Positions 1 to 7,479 are shown, counted from the first letter of the stretch. The stretch is DNA of 64,000 bases from an uncultured bacterium (GCA_905233945.1 CAJOFY010000017.1:1-64000), one strand, 5' to 3'. The notes: generated from the letters alone by a model not told the origin. Program-made: numbers and translations.

Positions 1-626
1 TTGTTGAGGTGCGCCACCCCCTCACGAAACTGCGCTGCTGCTGCCTTGTCGCCGGCCATCATCTCGATTATGCCGCGTTTCTGCGCCAGATCGTTGGTGA
101 TTTTTTCGACATGAACCAAAGTTTTGTTGAGGTGACTCTCCTCGTCGGTGAGTTTTTTGAGGTTTGTCGCGATCTCGTCGATTTTTTCAACCATCGGCTG
201 AAGTTTTTTAATGACTTCGTTGATGTCATCCACCATCTGCGTTTCAAAAATATAGTTACGGTCAGCCGCAGGCTCGCTGATATTGGGAGTAGTCACGATA
301 AAGCGCGAAGAACCGATCAAAGGCCTTTCAAGCGTAAAAACCGAACTTTTGTTGATTCTGTCCGCGTGTTCTTCCGGAACCTTGACGACAACAAGAACCG
401 TTCCTTTATCGTTAAGCTCGAATCTGTCGACTTTTCCTATTTCAAAACCGGAAAAAAGAAGCGGCATTCCCTCGGTGATACCCTCGCCGGTAGCGGACGA
501 AAGTGTAAAATAGAGATGGTTTGTGAAGACATTTTTCCTGATAAGGATGAACACAACGGCTGCAACTATCATAAACACCGAAAGCAGCAGGAACAAACCG
601 ACTTTAAAATTCGCGGAACTTTTCAA
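1..626 (-). CDS. mlaD: MlaD/MCE-domain transport protein, partial
   Basis: Partial gene: about 208 N-terminal residues are inside the window and the C-terminus lies beyond position 1. I chose the TTG at 626 because AGGTGG sits just upstream and no in-frame ATG precedes it. Residues about 7-27 form one hydrophobic anchor. Residues about 35-115 read as an MCE domain (beta-rich, with GITEGMPLLFSGFEIGKV). From about residue 130 it is helical and likely coiled coil. MCE proteins of this layout form the periplasmic substrate-binding ring of Mla-type phospholipid ABC transporters. The permease and ATPase genes are not visible, and would be expected outside the window. A fitting promoter lies at 689-662. 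The opposite strand has an open frame that is only its shadow. Confidence 0.85.
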   Translation of the reverse strand, partial: MKSSANFKVGLFLLLSVFMIVAAVVFILIRKNVFTNHLYFTLSSATGEGITEGMPLLFSGFEIGKVDRFELNDKGTVLVVVKVPEEHADRINKSSVFTLERPLIGSSRFIVTTPNISEPAADRNYIFETQMVDDINEVIKKLQPMVEKIDEIATNLKKLTDEESHLNKTLVHVEKITNDLAQKRGIIEMMAGDKAAAAQFREGVAHLN

Positions 627-661
627 AACCCACCTGAAACACCAAAATAAAAAACCGAAAT

Positions 662-689
662 ATTATAAAGATCAAACAAATTAAGTAAA
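662..689 (-). promoter_or_regulatory. Promoter of the mlaD-like gene
   Basis: Read on the minus strand: -35 TTTACT (689-684), 16-bp spacer, -10 TATAAT (667-662), followed 36 bases later by the TTG start. Confidence 0.5.
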
Positions 690-718
690 GGAATCAGTCA
701 AAAATTGTAAGCGAAAAG

Positions 719-1621
719 TTAATCGTTTCCTTCTTCATCCTCTTCATCATCGGGATAGATGCAGGCAGCCTCTTCCCCGAGAAATTCGTCGTAGCCGCAT
801 ACGGCGCCGTCTATTTCGCAGAATTCTACGGCTTTGTAACCGTACCATTCCGAACACCAGTGCAGAGCACCGTTTTCATCGCATGTCGGGACGTATGTTT
901 CAGGGTCACATTCTTCCATTTCACAGGTTTTGCCGTCTTCGGAGCAGGCCGAGTTGCACGGTCTGTCTTCGCCGTAAAACAGAAGTTTTCCTTTGCTTGT
1001 CTGCTTGCATGTAGATTCATAATACCAGAAATAAAATCCGTCATCTTCAGCGGTGCATTCCGAGTCTTTGCCTAAGGTTTCGCAACGTGAAAAACATGTA
1101 GCCCAGTTGTGTTCCCAGCCTTCGTCGTTTCTGCGGTAGGTAAGGCAGACGGGAGTATCTTCATCGCATTCATATTTTTCCACGAAAGCGTTGTAGCCTA
1201 CCGTTTCTCCCTCATTATCATATATCTCTTCTTCCCTGCAGTAAACAAGGGTGTTGCCGTCGCAGAATTCAACAAAAGTGTCAAAATCGCACGCTGCACC
1301 CTCGGTGTTGTCCTGATTGGCAGGAACTTCAAAAAGATTCTCATCGGCTACAAGTTCAGGATCAATATCATCTGTTTCTGAATTACTTGAATCGGCGTCA
1401 TCGTCGTTTGCAGAATCTCCGGTATCGATATCATTTCCGGTGTCGTTGCCTGTATCGTTTCCGGTATCGGTGTCCTCATCGTTTACCGTATCGCCTGCAT
1501 CAGCATCGGTCCGGCTGCCCTCTTCGTCTGAGACTTCAGTTTTGCCGTTGCTTGAGTTTTCGCATGCAACAAAGAAAATCATTGATAAAACCATAAGTGA
1601 AAGCACAAAAAACTTTTTCAT
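719..1621 (-). CDS. Cys-rich lipoprotein with acidic stalk, copy 2
   Basis: 300-residue lipoprotein of unknown function. A signal peptide ends in lipobox FVAC, with the acylated Cys at residue 20. Residues about 25-88 are a low-complexity Asp/Thr/Gly/Asn/Ser stalk, followed by a domain with 18 cysteines. The 18 Cys occur in the same order as in the neighbouring lipoprotein ending at 1656, with shared stretches such as VPANQDNTE, FCDGNTLVYC and CNSACSEDGKTCE, so the two are tandem paralogues. The even Cys number suggests a disulfide-bonded outer-surface domain. RBS GGAGG precedes the ATG. Only 34 bases separate it from the upstream paralogue, so it is probably cotranscribed from the promoter at 2600-2573. 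Confidence 0.85.
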   Translation of the reverse strand: MKKFFVLSLMVLSMIFFVACENSSNGKTEVSDEEGSRTDADAGDTVNDEDTDTGNDTGNDTGNDIDTGDSANDDDADSSNSETDDIDPELVADENLFEVPANQDNTEGAACDFDTFVEFCDGNTLVYCREEEIYDNEGETVGYNAFVEKYECDEDTPVCLTYRRNDEGWEHNWATCFSRCETLGKDSECTAEDDGFYFWYYESTCKQTSKGKLLFYGEDRPCNSACSEDGKTCEMEECDPETYVPTCDENGALHWCSEWYGYKAVEFCEIDGAVCGYDEFLGEEAACIYPDDEEDEEGND

Positions 1622-1655
1622 ATCAACCTCCAGTAATTGTTTTCAGTTATTCAAC

Positions 1656-2540
1656 CTACTTTGACATGCAGCTGAATCTGTCCTCATCTTCAATATATCC
1701 GCAAACCCAGTCTGCATCATCAAACTGTTCACAGAAAGAGGCTGTTTCCACTCCGGACCAGTCAGAACACTCGTGCAGAACGCCGTTTTCATCGCAGTAA
1801 GCTTTGTCTTCCGCGGGATTGCATTCTTTTATTTCGCAGGTTTTGCCGTCTTCCGAACATGCCGAGTTGCAGGATTTTGCTTCTTCGACAAATTTAAGTT
1901 TTCCCTTGCTTGTTTTGATGCAGGTGTATCTTTCATACTCAAAGGTAAAACCAGAGTCATTGGATGCGCAGTTTTCTCCGGGACCTTCATTTTCGTTATC
2001 ACAGGACGCGTAACAGTCCGCCGTGTTCCAGCGTTCTTCTTCGCCGTATGCATAAGTGAAGCATACAGGAGTTTTACCCTCGCACTGCCATTTTATGACG
2101 ATCCATTTTCCTTCCTCCTGAGAACCGCAGAAAACAAGAGAATTACCGTCGCAGAACTGAACGAAAGTTTCCGGGTTACATACTGCGTTTTCGGTGTTGT
2201 CCTGATCAGCCGGGACTTCAACAAGGTTTTCATCAACTGTGTGATCCTCAGCCTGGCCGCTGCCTGATTCTCCTGAATTGTCTGAACTGCCGGATTCTCC
2301 TGAATTGTCTGAATCTCCGTGATTGCCTGGATCACCTGAATTATCTGGATCACCTGAATCACCGGAATTGCCTGATTCTCCTGAATCGCCGGATTCTCCT
2401 GAATCGCCGGAATCTGAACCGCCATTCTGTTCTGTGTCGGATTTTCCGTTTTCCTTATCTTCTTTTTTGGAACTGCCGCCGCATGAAACAAAGAAAATCA
2501 TTGATAAAACCAAGAGTGAAAGCACAAAAAACTTTTTCAT
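1656..2540 (-). CDS. Cys-rich lipoprotein with Ser/Gly/Asp repeat stalk, copy 1
   Basis: 294-residue lipoprotein, function unknown. Its signal peptide is almost identical to that of the downstream paralogue and ends in FVSC (Cys 20). The stalk (about residues 35-95) is built from short Ser-Gly-Asp/Glu and Asn-Ser-Gly repeats, encoded by imperfect tandem 9/18/27-bp units. The C-terminal domain has 18 cysteines at positions equivalent to copy 2. Compared with copy 2, the folded domain is conserved while the stalk has a different composition (Ser/Gly instead of Thr/Asp), as expected if the stalk only extends the domain away from the membrane. First gene of a two-gene unit; RBS GGAGG and a promoter lie just upstream. 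Confidence 0.85.
   Translation of the reverse strand: MKKFFVLSLLVLSMIFFVSCGGSSKKEDKENGKSDTEQNGGSDSGDSGESGDSGESGNSGDSGDPDNSGDPGNHGDSDNSGESGSSDNSGESGSGQAEDHTVDENLVEVPADQDNTENAVCNPETFVQFCDGNSLVFCGSQEEGKWIVIKWQCEGKTPVCFTYAYGEEERWNTADCYASCDNENEGPGENCASNDSGFTFEYERYTCIKTSKGKLKFVEEAKSCNSACSEDGKTCEIKECNPAEDKAYCDENGVLHECSDWSGVETASFCEQFDDADWVCGYIEDEDRFSCMSK
2262..2425 (-). repeat. Degenerate coding tandem repeat in lipoprotein stalk
   Basis: On the plus strand, units such as GATTCTCCTGAATTG and GATTCTCCTGAATCGCCG recur with 18- or 27-base spacing. All are multiples of 9 and stay in frame, encoding the SGDSGES-type stalk. Confidence 0.75.
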
Positions 2541-2572
2541 ATCGACCTCCGCATGTTGAACAAAAACGCCGG

Positions 2573-2600
2573 ATTATAGTTAGTGCGGAATAATTTGCAA
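2573..2600 (-). promoter_or_regulatory. Promoter of the tandem lipoprotein genes
   Basis: Minus strand: -35 TTGCAA (2600-2595), 16-bp spacer, -10 TATAAT (2578-2573). The -35 hexamer is palindromic and also fits the divergent promoter. Confidence 0.65.
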
Positions 2601-2622
2601 TTCCGGCAGAAATCTTTAAAAT
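2595..2622 (+). promoter_or_regulatory. Divergent promoter of the DRTGG-ATPase-hydrogenase-like operon
   Basis: Plus strand: -35 TTGCAA (2595-2600), 16-bp spacer, -10 TAAAAT (2617-2622), 47 bases before the DRTGG start codon. The -35 hexamer is the same six bases used by the opposite promoter. Confidence 0.55.
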
Positions 2623-2669
2623 CTCGCGTTTTTTCTGGTTTATTACCTTTTATTTTATGGTGCTTGATT

Positions 2670-3014
2670 ATGAAAATAAGTGAAATTGTTACTCTTCTCA
2701 ATGCAAAAATCGTATGCGGCGAAGAATTTACCGACCGCGAGATCGAAAGGGCGTTTGCATCTGATCTGATGAGCGACGTTCTTACAACTCCTTTTGACAA
2801 CGGCGTTCTTATCACAGGGCTCGCAAACCCGCAGTCTGTAAGAACTGCCGATATGATGGATGTTTCGACCATAATCCTTGCGAGAAAGAAAAAAGCGACC
2901 GAGGAGATGATCGAGCTTGCAAGGGAAAACGACGCCGTAATTATTGAGTGTCCGCTTTCAGTATATCACATTTCGGGCATTCTTTACGAGCACGGTCTTA
3001 GTCCGGTTTATTGA
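2670..3014 (+). CDS. DRTGG-domain protein
   Basis: 114-residue soluble protein starting MKISEIV. An upstream ATG-less extension exists, but this ATG fits the family start. The alternating beta/alpha pattern with FDNGVLITGLANPQSV, VSTIILARKK and VIIECPLSVYHIS matches stand-alone DRTGG domains, a putative small-molecule-sensing fold also found beside CBS or HPr-kinase domains. In clostridia and Thermotogae such short DRTGG proteins are encoded next to an RsbW-like ATPase and [FeFe]-hydrogenase subunits, exactly the order here. The three genes are closely spaced (18 and 11 bases), so they are one transcription unit. Role inferred as a sensor or adaptor; not shown. Confidence 0.75.
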   Translation: MKISEIVTLLNAKIVCGEEFTDREIERAFASDLMSDVLTTPFDNGVLITGLANPQSVRTADMMDVSTIILARKKKATEEMIELARENDAVIIECPLSVYHISGILYEHGLSPVY

Positions 3015-3032
3015 TTTTTTTCAGGGTGAGCC

Positions 3033-3446
3033 ATGAAGTTCGAGTATCACGTTGAAGGCGGAGATTTCCTGAACGCGGGCAACGCTTCGGGGAACATCAA
3101 GAAAGTTCTTAAAAAACTTAATGTCGATCCAGGTGTGCTGAAACGTGTCGTCGTCGCGCTTTACGAAGCCGAGGTCAATATCGTGGCACACGCTTACCGC
3201 GGAAACATTACCGCAGATATTTCGCCGCAGAAAATAGAGATAGTTCTTGACGACGAAGGTCCCGGAATCCCCGATATCGGCCTTGCGATGCAGCAGGGTT
3301 ATTCGACCGCTTCCACAAAAGTGCGCGAAATGGGTTTCGGAGCCGGAATGGGTCTGCCGAACATCAAGGCGAACACCGATGATTTGAAGATAGAAAGTGT
3401 TGTAGGCAAGGGGACAAAGATAACGCTCTCGTTTAACCTTGCATAA
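3033..3446 (+). CDS. RsbW-like histidine-kinase-type ATPase
   Basis: 137 residues forming a lone HATPase_c (GHKL) fold. The N-box is in ALYEAEVNIVAHAYRG, the G1 box is DDEGPGIPDIG, and a G2-like stretch FGAGMGLPNIK is followed by GKGTKITLSF. No dimerisation/phosphoacceptor domain or sensor is attached, so it resembles anti-sigma serine kinases and the ATPases that accompany hydrogenase clusters. A ribosome-binding site (AGGGTGAG) precedes the ATG. Located between the DRTGG and hydrogenase-like genes, it probably works with both in a redox- or hydrogen-responsive signalling complex (inference). Confidence 0.8.
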   Translation: MKFEYHVEGGDFLNAGNASGNIKKVLKKLNVDPGVLKRVVVALYEAEVNIVAHAYRGNITADISPQKIEIVLDDEGPGIPDIGLAMQQGYSTASTKVREMGFGAGMGLPNIKANTDDLKIESVVGKGTKITLSFNLA

Positions 3447-3457
3447 ACGGAGGTCTC

Positions 3458-4834
3458 ATGACGACGCGCAATAAAAAACCTTTTTTTCACCACGCGCTCA
3501 GAATCAACAAAAACAAGTGCATAGGCTGCACGCACTGCATGAGAACATGCCCGACGGACGCGATAAGGATCCGAAACGGCAAGGCTTCTGTCAATCCCGA
3601 CAAGTGCGTCGACTGCGGAATGTGCATGATTTCGTGCAAACACAACGCGATAATTGTCGAGCAGGACGATTTCCAGAGGATTTTCGACTACAAATGCCGC
3701 GTTGCCCTTGTTCCTTCGGTTCTGATGGGGCAGTTTGACGAAAATTCAGGAACAAAATCGATTTTCGAAGGTTTGAAAAGCGTCGGTTTCACCCATGTCT
3801 ACGAGGTTTCGCGCGCATCGGCACTCATTGAGGAAGCCCAGGACGAGTATGAACAGCGCAGCGATGTCGAATTTCCGCTGATTTCATCGTTCTGTCCCGC
3901 CGTAATCAGGCTGATTCAGGTGAGATTCCCTTCGCTTCTCAAGCATATAACCCTGATCAAGCCGCCCCTTGATATCGCAGCGGCGCACTGCAGGAACGAA
4001 CTCGAAAAGACAGGAATAAATTCTTCAGATATCGGTATTTTTTATGTCTCTCCGTGTGCCGCGAAAATCGTCGCGATAAAACACCCTGTCGGCGAGAAAA
4101 AATCGGCTGTCAACGGCGTAATCAACATGGATCTGATTTACAACAAAATCTATTCTTTCGTTTCGAACGATAAAGCCGATTCGGGAAAACTCTGCCGTCC
4201 GGCCGACAATACGCACGTCACATGGGAACTTACAGGCGGCGAGTGCATCAGGCGTGACAATCACGCGATGGCGGTTGACGGAATCCACAATGTCATCGAA
4301 ATTCTGGACAAACTCGAGAACGGCGAGCTTGATGAGAACATAACTTTTCTCGAACTCAGGGCGTGCGACGAAAGCTGTGCCGGAGGAATCCTTGTTCCAG
4401 GCAACCGCTTCCTGACAGTGAGAAACCTGATTCAAAGGGAAACTCTTCCTCCGTGCAGAAAAACAGCCGACAAAAACGATGCGGCGTGCCAGAACTGCCG
4501 CCTTTTCGGAAAATGCGGAAGCGAGTATCTGCCGGAAGCCTTTAAACTTGAAAAACTTCAGCCGAGATCTATGCTTTCCCTTGACGATGACATGGAAATA
4601 GCTCTCGAAAAAATGGAGCATGTCGATACGATCATGCAGATTCTTCCGAATATCGACTGCGGAATGTGCGGCTCTCCGAGCTGCCAATCTCTTGCTGAAG
4701 ATATCGCACGCGGTGTCGCGGAACTCGACCAGTGCGTTTTCCTCAGGATCACGGCAACAAAAGATGCCGAAGATGTAAAAACTCTTAAAGAATCTGTCCG
4801 CAACGTCTGGGGAAGAATCAATAATAACGAATAA
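3458..4834 (+). CDS. [FeFe]-hydrogenase-like iron-sulfur protein, probably sensory
   Basis: 458 residues. Two [4Fe-4S] ferredoxin motifs come first (Cys 21/24/27/31 and 50/53/56/60), then an H-cluster-type domain and a C-terminal Fe-S motif CGMCGSPSC (401-409) plus Cys 426. In the H-cluster domain, motif L1 reads SSFCPA (Cys 146), L2 SPCAAK (Cys 200) and L3 RACDESCAGG (Cys 303/307). The four cubane ligands are kept, but the proton-relay Cys of canonical TSCCP is Phe and the Met of MPC is Ser. That pattern is typical of non-prototypical, sensory (HydS-like) hydrogenases, not of fast catalytic ones. No PAS domain, NuoF/E-like partner or maturase gene is nearby. RBS GGAGG precedes the ATG. Confidence 0.82.
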   Translation: MTTRNKKPFFHHALRINKNKCIGCTHCMRTCPTDAIRIRNGKASVNPDKCVDCGMCMISCKHNAIIVEQDDFQRIFDYKCRVALVPSVLMGQFDENSGTKSIFEGLKSVGFTHVYEVSRASALIEEAQDEYEQRSDVEFPLISSFCPAVIRLIQVRFPSLLKHITLIKPPLDIAAAHCRNELEKTGINSSDIGIFYVSPCAAKIVAIKHPVGEKKSAVNGVINMDLIYNKIYSFVSNDKADSGKLCRPADNTHVTWELTGGECIRRDNHAMAVDGIHNVIEILDKLENGELDENITFLELRACDESCAGGILVPGNRFLTVRNLIQRETLPPCRKTADKNDAACQNCRLFGKCGSEYLPEAFKLEKLQPRSMLSLDDDMEIALEKMEHVDTIMQILPNIDCGMCGSPSCQSLAEDIARGVAELDQCVFLRITATKDAEDVKTLKESVRNVWGRINNNE

Positions 4835-4836
4835 TT

Positions 4837-4912
4837 GTCGATTAGGTTCGACGCCGCCAGATTTTGTCGGAATAACGTTATAACGGGATAACGTGATAAC
4901 GGATTAAATTCG
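4837..4912. repeat. Dispersed 8-bp-array element 1
   Basis: Sits between two convergent genes. A left arm GTCGAT followed by TTCGACGCC leads to four exact 8-bp units, ATAACGTT, ATAACGGG, ATAACGTG and ATAACGGA, at 4872-4903. The unit is a phase of the palindrome GTTATAAC. Related elements lie at 34308-34416 and 40028-40144. Confidence 0.75.
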
Positions 4913-5422
4913 TTATTCCACGGCACGACGGACGCATTTCACCAAATGAGTCTCGCTTTTAAGCGCCTGATTTTCTTCTGTTTCTTCTGAAATCATGAAA
5001 ACAAAAACTTTCCCGCCGTGAAACGGTGTTTTTGTCCAGAAAGTGCCGGAATCGACAAAATCCTCATATTTCACGCACTTTCCGCAGAGCTCGTTTCCGC
5101 AGTTGTTCCATTCGCAGCTGTCGGTGACGGCGCAGAAATCATGATTTTCCTCTTCAATGCAGAAATTTTTGAGTGTTCTAATCTCGGAAATTTCGGGAAG
5201 ACGCCAGTCGTCGAAGCCGTTTTCGTCAAGGTTATCGCAAAATGCGACAGCTTTTTCAAAAGTCATTTTTTCCGTTGACGACTGTGACCACGAATATGGA
5301 TACTGATAAGGTTTTCTGCGCAAAAAAAATCCTGCCGCGACAACTGCGGCAATCAGAAGAACCATAAAGATCCTTTTTTTCGCCGAACGCCGGGCAGGAT
5401 ATGAAAAACCGGAATTTCTCAA
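4913..5422 (-). CDS. Membrane-anchored DUF1566 domain protein
   Basis: 169 residues. A basic N-terminus is followed by one hydrophobic segment (about residues 18-36, signal anchor or uncleaved signal), then a periplasmic DUF1566/Lcl C-terminal-like domain. It contains the hallmark stretch FDDWRLPEISEIRTL, FWTKTP and a final VKCVRR. DUF1566 domains are common in surface proteins of Deltaproteobacteria and are related to C-type-lectin-like folds; the ligand is unknown. Four further Cys (CAVTDSCEWNNCGNELCGKC region) may form disulfides. The start is a TTG three bases after the rho stop with no clear Shine-Dalgarno, so translation is probably coupled to rho. Confidence 0.75.
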   Translation of the reverse strand: MRNSGFSYPARRSAKKRIFMVLLIAAVVAAGFFLRRKPYQYPYSWSQSSTEKMTFEKAVAFCDNLDENGFDDWRLPEISEIRTLKNFCIEEENHDFCAVTDSCEWNNCGNELCGKCVKYEDFVDSGTFWTKTPFHGGKVFVFMISEETEENQALKSETHLVKCVRRAVE

Positions 5423-5425
5423 TGT

Positions 5426-6676
5426 TTATGCGTTCATAGCCTTGAGGAAATCCTTGTTGGACTTTGTCTTGCTCATCTTGTCAAGCATGAATTCCATAGA
5501 ATCGATGACATTGAGCGGATGAAGGAGCTTTCTCAAGATCCAAACCTTGTTGAGAACATCGGGCTCGAGAAGGAGCTCTTCCTTTCTTGTCGCCGACTTG
5601 TTGATGTCGAGACACGGGAAAATTCTCTTTTCCATGAGCTTTCTGTCAAGGTGGACTTCCATGTTACCGGTTCCTTTGAACTCTTCAAAAATGACTTCGT
5701 CCATACGGCTACCGGTATCGATAAGTGCAGTCGCGATGATTGTGAGCGAGCCGCCTTCCTCGATGTTTCTTGCAGCACCGAAGAATCTTTTCGGTTTGTG
5801 GAGAGCGTTTGCATCTACACCGCCGGAAAGGATTTTGCCTGACGGCGGAACGACTGCGTTGTAAGCACGTGCAAGTCTTGTGATGGAGTCAAGAAGAATA
5901 ACGACATCCTTGCCGTATTCAACCATTCTCTTAGCCTTTTCAAGAACCATTTCGGCAACCTGAACGTGGCGTGTAGCCGGCTCGTCGAACGTTGAAGCGA
6001 TGACTTCTGCCTTAACGCTTCTCATCATATCGGTAACTTCCTCGGGACGTTCGTCGATAAGGAGAACGATGAGGAAAATGTCGGGATGGTTTTCTGTGAT
6101 CGAGTGAGCAATGTCCTGAAGAAGAACGGTTTTACCTGTTCTCGGCGGAGCAACCAAAAGACCGCGCTGTCCCATGCCTATCGGAACAAGAAGGTCCATG
6201 ATTCTTGTGGACATAACAGTGCTTTTTGTCTCAAGATGGATCTTCTGAGTCGGGTAGAAAGGAGTGAGGTTGTCGAAAAGAGGTGTATGTCTGTTCTTTT
6301 CGATGTCTTCCGATTCAAAAACCGACGTGATTTTCTGAAGTGCGAAGTATCTTTCGCCTTCTTTCGGGCTTCTGATTTCGCCGCTGATCGTCTGACCTGT
6401 GCGGAGACCGTATCTTTTGATCATTGACGGCGGAACGTAAATGTCGTCGGGACCCGGAAGGTAGTTGTATTTCGGGCTTCTGAGGAAACCGAAACCGTCC
6501 GTGAGGATCTGAAGGACGCCGTCCGCTTCAATAATTTCATTGTTTTCTACAAGTTTCTGCAGGATTTCATAAATAAGTTCCTGAAATCTTTTCGATGAAG
6601 CCTCTTCGATTCCGAGCTGTTCGGCCATCGCGACAAGTTCGTCTGTTTTCTTGTTCTTTAATTCTTGTAAATTCAT
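5426..6676 (-). CDS. rho: Transcription termination factor Rho
   Basis: 416-residue hexameric RNA-dependent ATPase that ends Rho-dependent transcription in the cytoplasm. The N-terminal Rho-N helical domain is followed by the cold-shock-like RNA-binding domain ([16 protein letters not shown]). The RecA-like core has Walker A PPRTGKT, Walker B ([14 protein letters not shown]) and the Q/R-loop region ([13 protein letters not shown]). Length is close to the usual 419. I place the start at the ATG at 6676 because GGAG lies six bases upstream; a TTG four codons earlier overlaps that site. The putative promoter is about 150 bases upstream, leaving a long leader, a common arrangement for autoregulated rho. 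Confidence 0.97.
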   Translation of the reverse strand: MNLQELKNKKTDELVAMAEQLGIEEASSKRFQELIYEILQKLVENNEIIEADGVLQILTDGFGFLRSPKYNYLPGPDDIYVPPSMIKRYGLRTGQTISGEIRSPKEGERYFALQKITSVFESEDIEKNRHTPLFDNLTPFYPTQKIHLETKSTVMSTRIMDLLVPIGMGQRGLLVAPPRTGKTVLLQDIAHSITENHPDIFLIVLLIDERPEEVTDMMRSVKAEVIASTFDEPATRHVQVAEMVLEKAKRMVEYGKDVVILLDSITRLARAYNAVVPPSGKILSGGVDANALHKPKRFFGAARNIEEGGSLTIIATALIDTGSRMDEVIFEEFKGTGNMEVHLDRKLMEKRIFPCLDINKSATRKEELLLEPDVLNKVWILRKLLHPLNVIDSMEFMLDKMSKTKSNKDFLKAMNA

Positions 6677-6830
6677 AAGTTTCTCCAAAATGTTGATAAA
6701 ATATCGAAATTAAAGGACTCTTTCAAAGAAATTACCCATTTCTTACTCAAACGAGAATCAATTTTTGATTTTTGTTAAAACACCCAACCATTGGCATTGA
6801 GAGTGAACAAAACGAAATTCACGGGCTGGA

Positions 6831-6858
6831 TTGATAGTAAATAAAAGGCGTTTGTCAA
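6831..6858 (-). promoter_or_regulatory. Promoter of rho
   Basis: Minus strand: consensus -35 TTGACA (6858-6853), 16-bp spacer, -10 TATCAA (6836-6831). It lies about 150 bases before the rho ATG, with no open frame between. Confidence 0.5.
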
Positions 6859-6922
6859 GATTTTTTTGATTGTGATTACTAAGCAAGCGATTTTCCTGAA
6901 AGATTCGATTACACAATTCAGT

Positions 6923-7174
6923 CTACATACAGACACGTTTGAGCTCTGCTTCACATTCGTCATCCGAAGGGAGAACAGTTTCGACTTTTCCGCCTTCCGA
7001 AGTTAATTCGGTTTCCGACACAACAGATCCGTTACTGCACGTGCAGTTTTTAGTGAACGAATTAGCCAGGACTTCATAGACACACTTTCCTTTTTCAGAT
7101 TCGCAGGAAAGAATCGCTGCGGAAAGATTCATAGCGAACGCGAGCACTGCGAGTATGACAACTATTTTTCTCAT
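6923..7174 (-). CDS. Small exported Cys-containing protein
   Basis: 83 residues, unrecognised. Start at the ATG at 7174, which has GGAGG five bases upstream. A clear signal peptide (MRKIVVILAVLAFAMNLSAA) ends around residue 20. The mature part of about 60 residues has six Cys (SCESEKGKCVYE, NCTCSNGSV, DDECEAELKRVCM), suggesting a small disulfide-rich periplasmic or surface protein. It stands alone on the minus strand upstream of rho, and the 246-base space between it and rho holds the rho promoter and leader. Confidence 0.7.
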   Translation of the reverse strand: MRKIVVILAVLAFAMNLSAAILSCESEKGKCVYEVLANSFTKNCTCSNGSVVSETELTSEGGKVETVLPSDDECEAELKRVCM

Positions 7175-7311
7175 GGCTTCCTCCATCAAAACAAACTGCG
7201 GATTTTGTCCGCGCACACCTATTTAGTTACATGTATAGCCGATTTTTCTGACAAAAATATGGAAAAAACTATAAAAAACTCGACAACAGATTGATTTTAT
7301 TACAAAAAAAC

Positions 7312-7356
7312 TATAGTGGTAAACAAAAACTGGACAGAAAAATTCCCACCAAAAGT
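7312..7356 (+). repeat. Left direct repeat flanking the AAA+/DUF4143 gene
   Basis: About 45 bases containing GGTAAACAAAAACTGGACAG, matched in the same orientation by 8843-8886. Lies 124 bases before the ATPase ATG. Confidence 0.85.
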
Positions 7357-7390
7357 ATGCAATAATCAAACTGCAATAATTAGATTGACC

Positions 7391-7466
7391 TGACTTTGTG
7401 TCAAAATGTGCCAAAAAATGCCTTGACTTTGTGATGAAACTTAATATAAAATAGCCTGACTTTGTG
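7391..7466 (+). promoter_or_regulatory. Three 33-bp-spaced repeats over the ATPase promoter
   Basis: TGACTTTGTG occurs at 7391-7400, 7424-7433 and 7457-7466, spaced exactly 33 bases (about three helical turns). The bases between are degenerate. The second copy overlaps the -35 and the third lies just downstream of the -10, so they look like operator sites. Confidence 0.65.
7423..7450 (+). promoter_or_regulatory. Promoter of the AAA+/DUF4143 gene
   Basis: -35 TTGACT (7423-7428), 16-bp spacer, -10 TATAAA (7445-7450), 29 bases before the ATG. Confidence 0.6.
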
Positions 7467-7479
7467 ATTGAAGGCTGAA

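Noticed and set aside
9-650. Plus-strand open frame of 213 codons
   Set aside because: Its protein is basic/Phe-rich without motifs; the minus strand encodes an MCE-domain protein with anchor, RBS and promoter.
3458-4834. Catalytic, hydrogen-evolving [FeFe] hydrogenase
   Set aside because: The proton-relay Cys and the Met of the second H-cluster motif are replaced and no electron-transfer subunits are adjacent; a sensory role fits better.
4837-4912. 8-bp array as a bidirectional terminator between convergent genes
   Set aside because: The palindromic units could pair, but no GC-rich stem with a following T-run is visible, and the related copies lie at promoters.
7391-7466. Possible CRISPR array from 33-bp-spaced repeats
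   Set aside because: Only 10 bases are conserved, there are three copies, they overlap a promoter and no cas gene is present.
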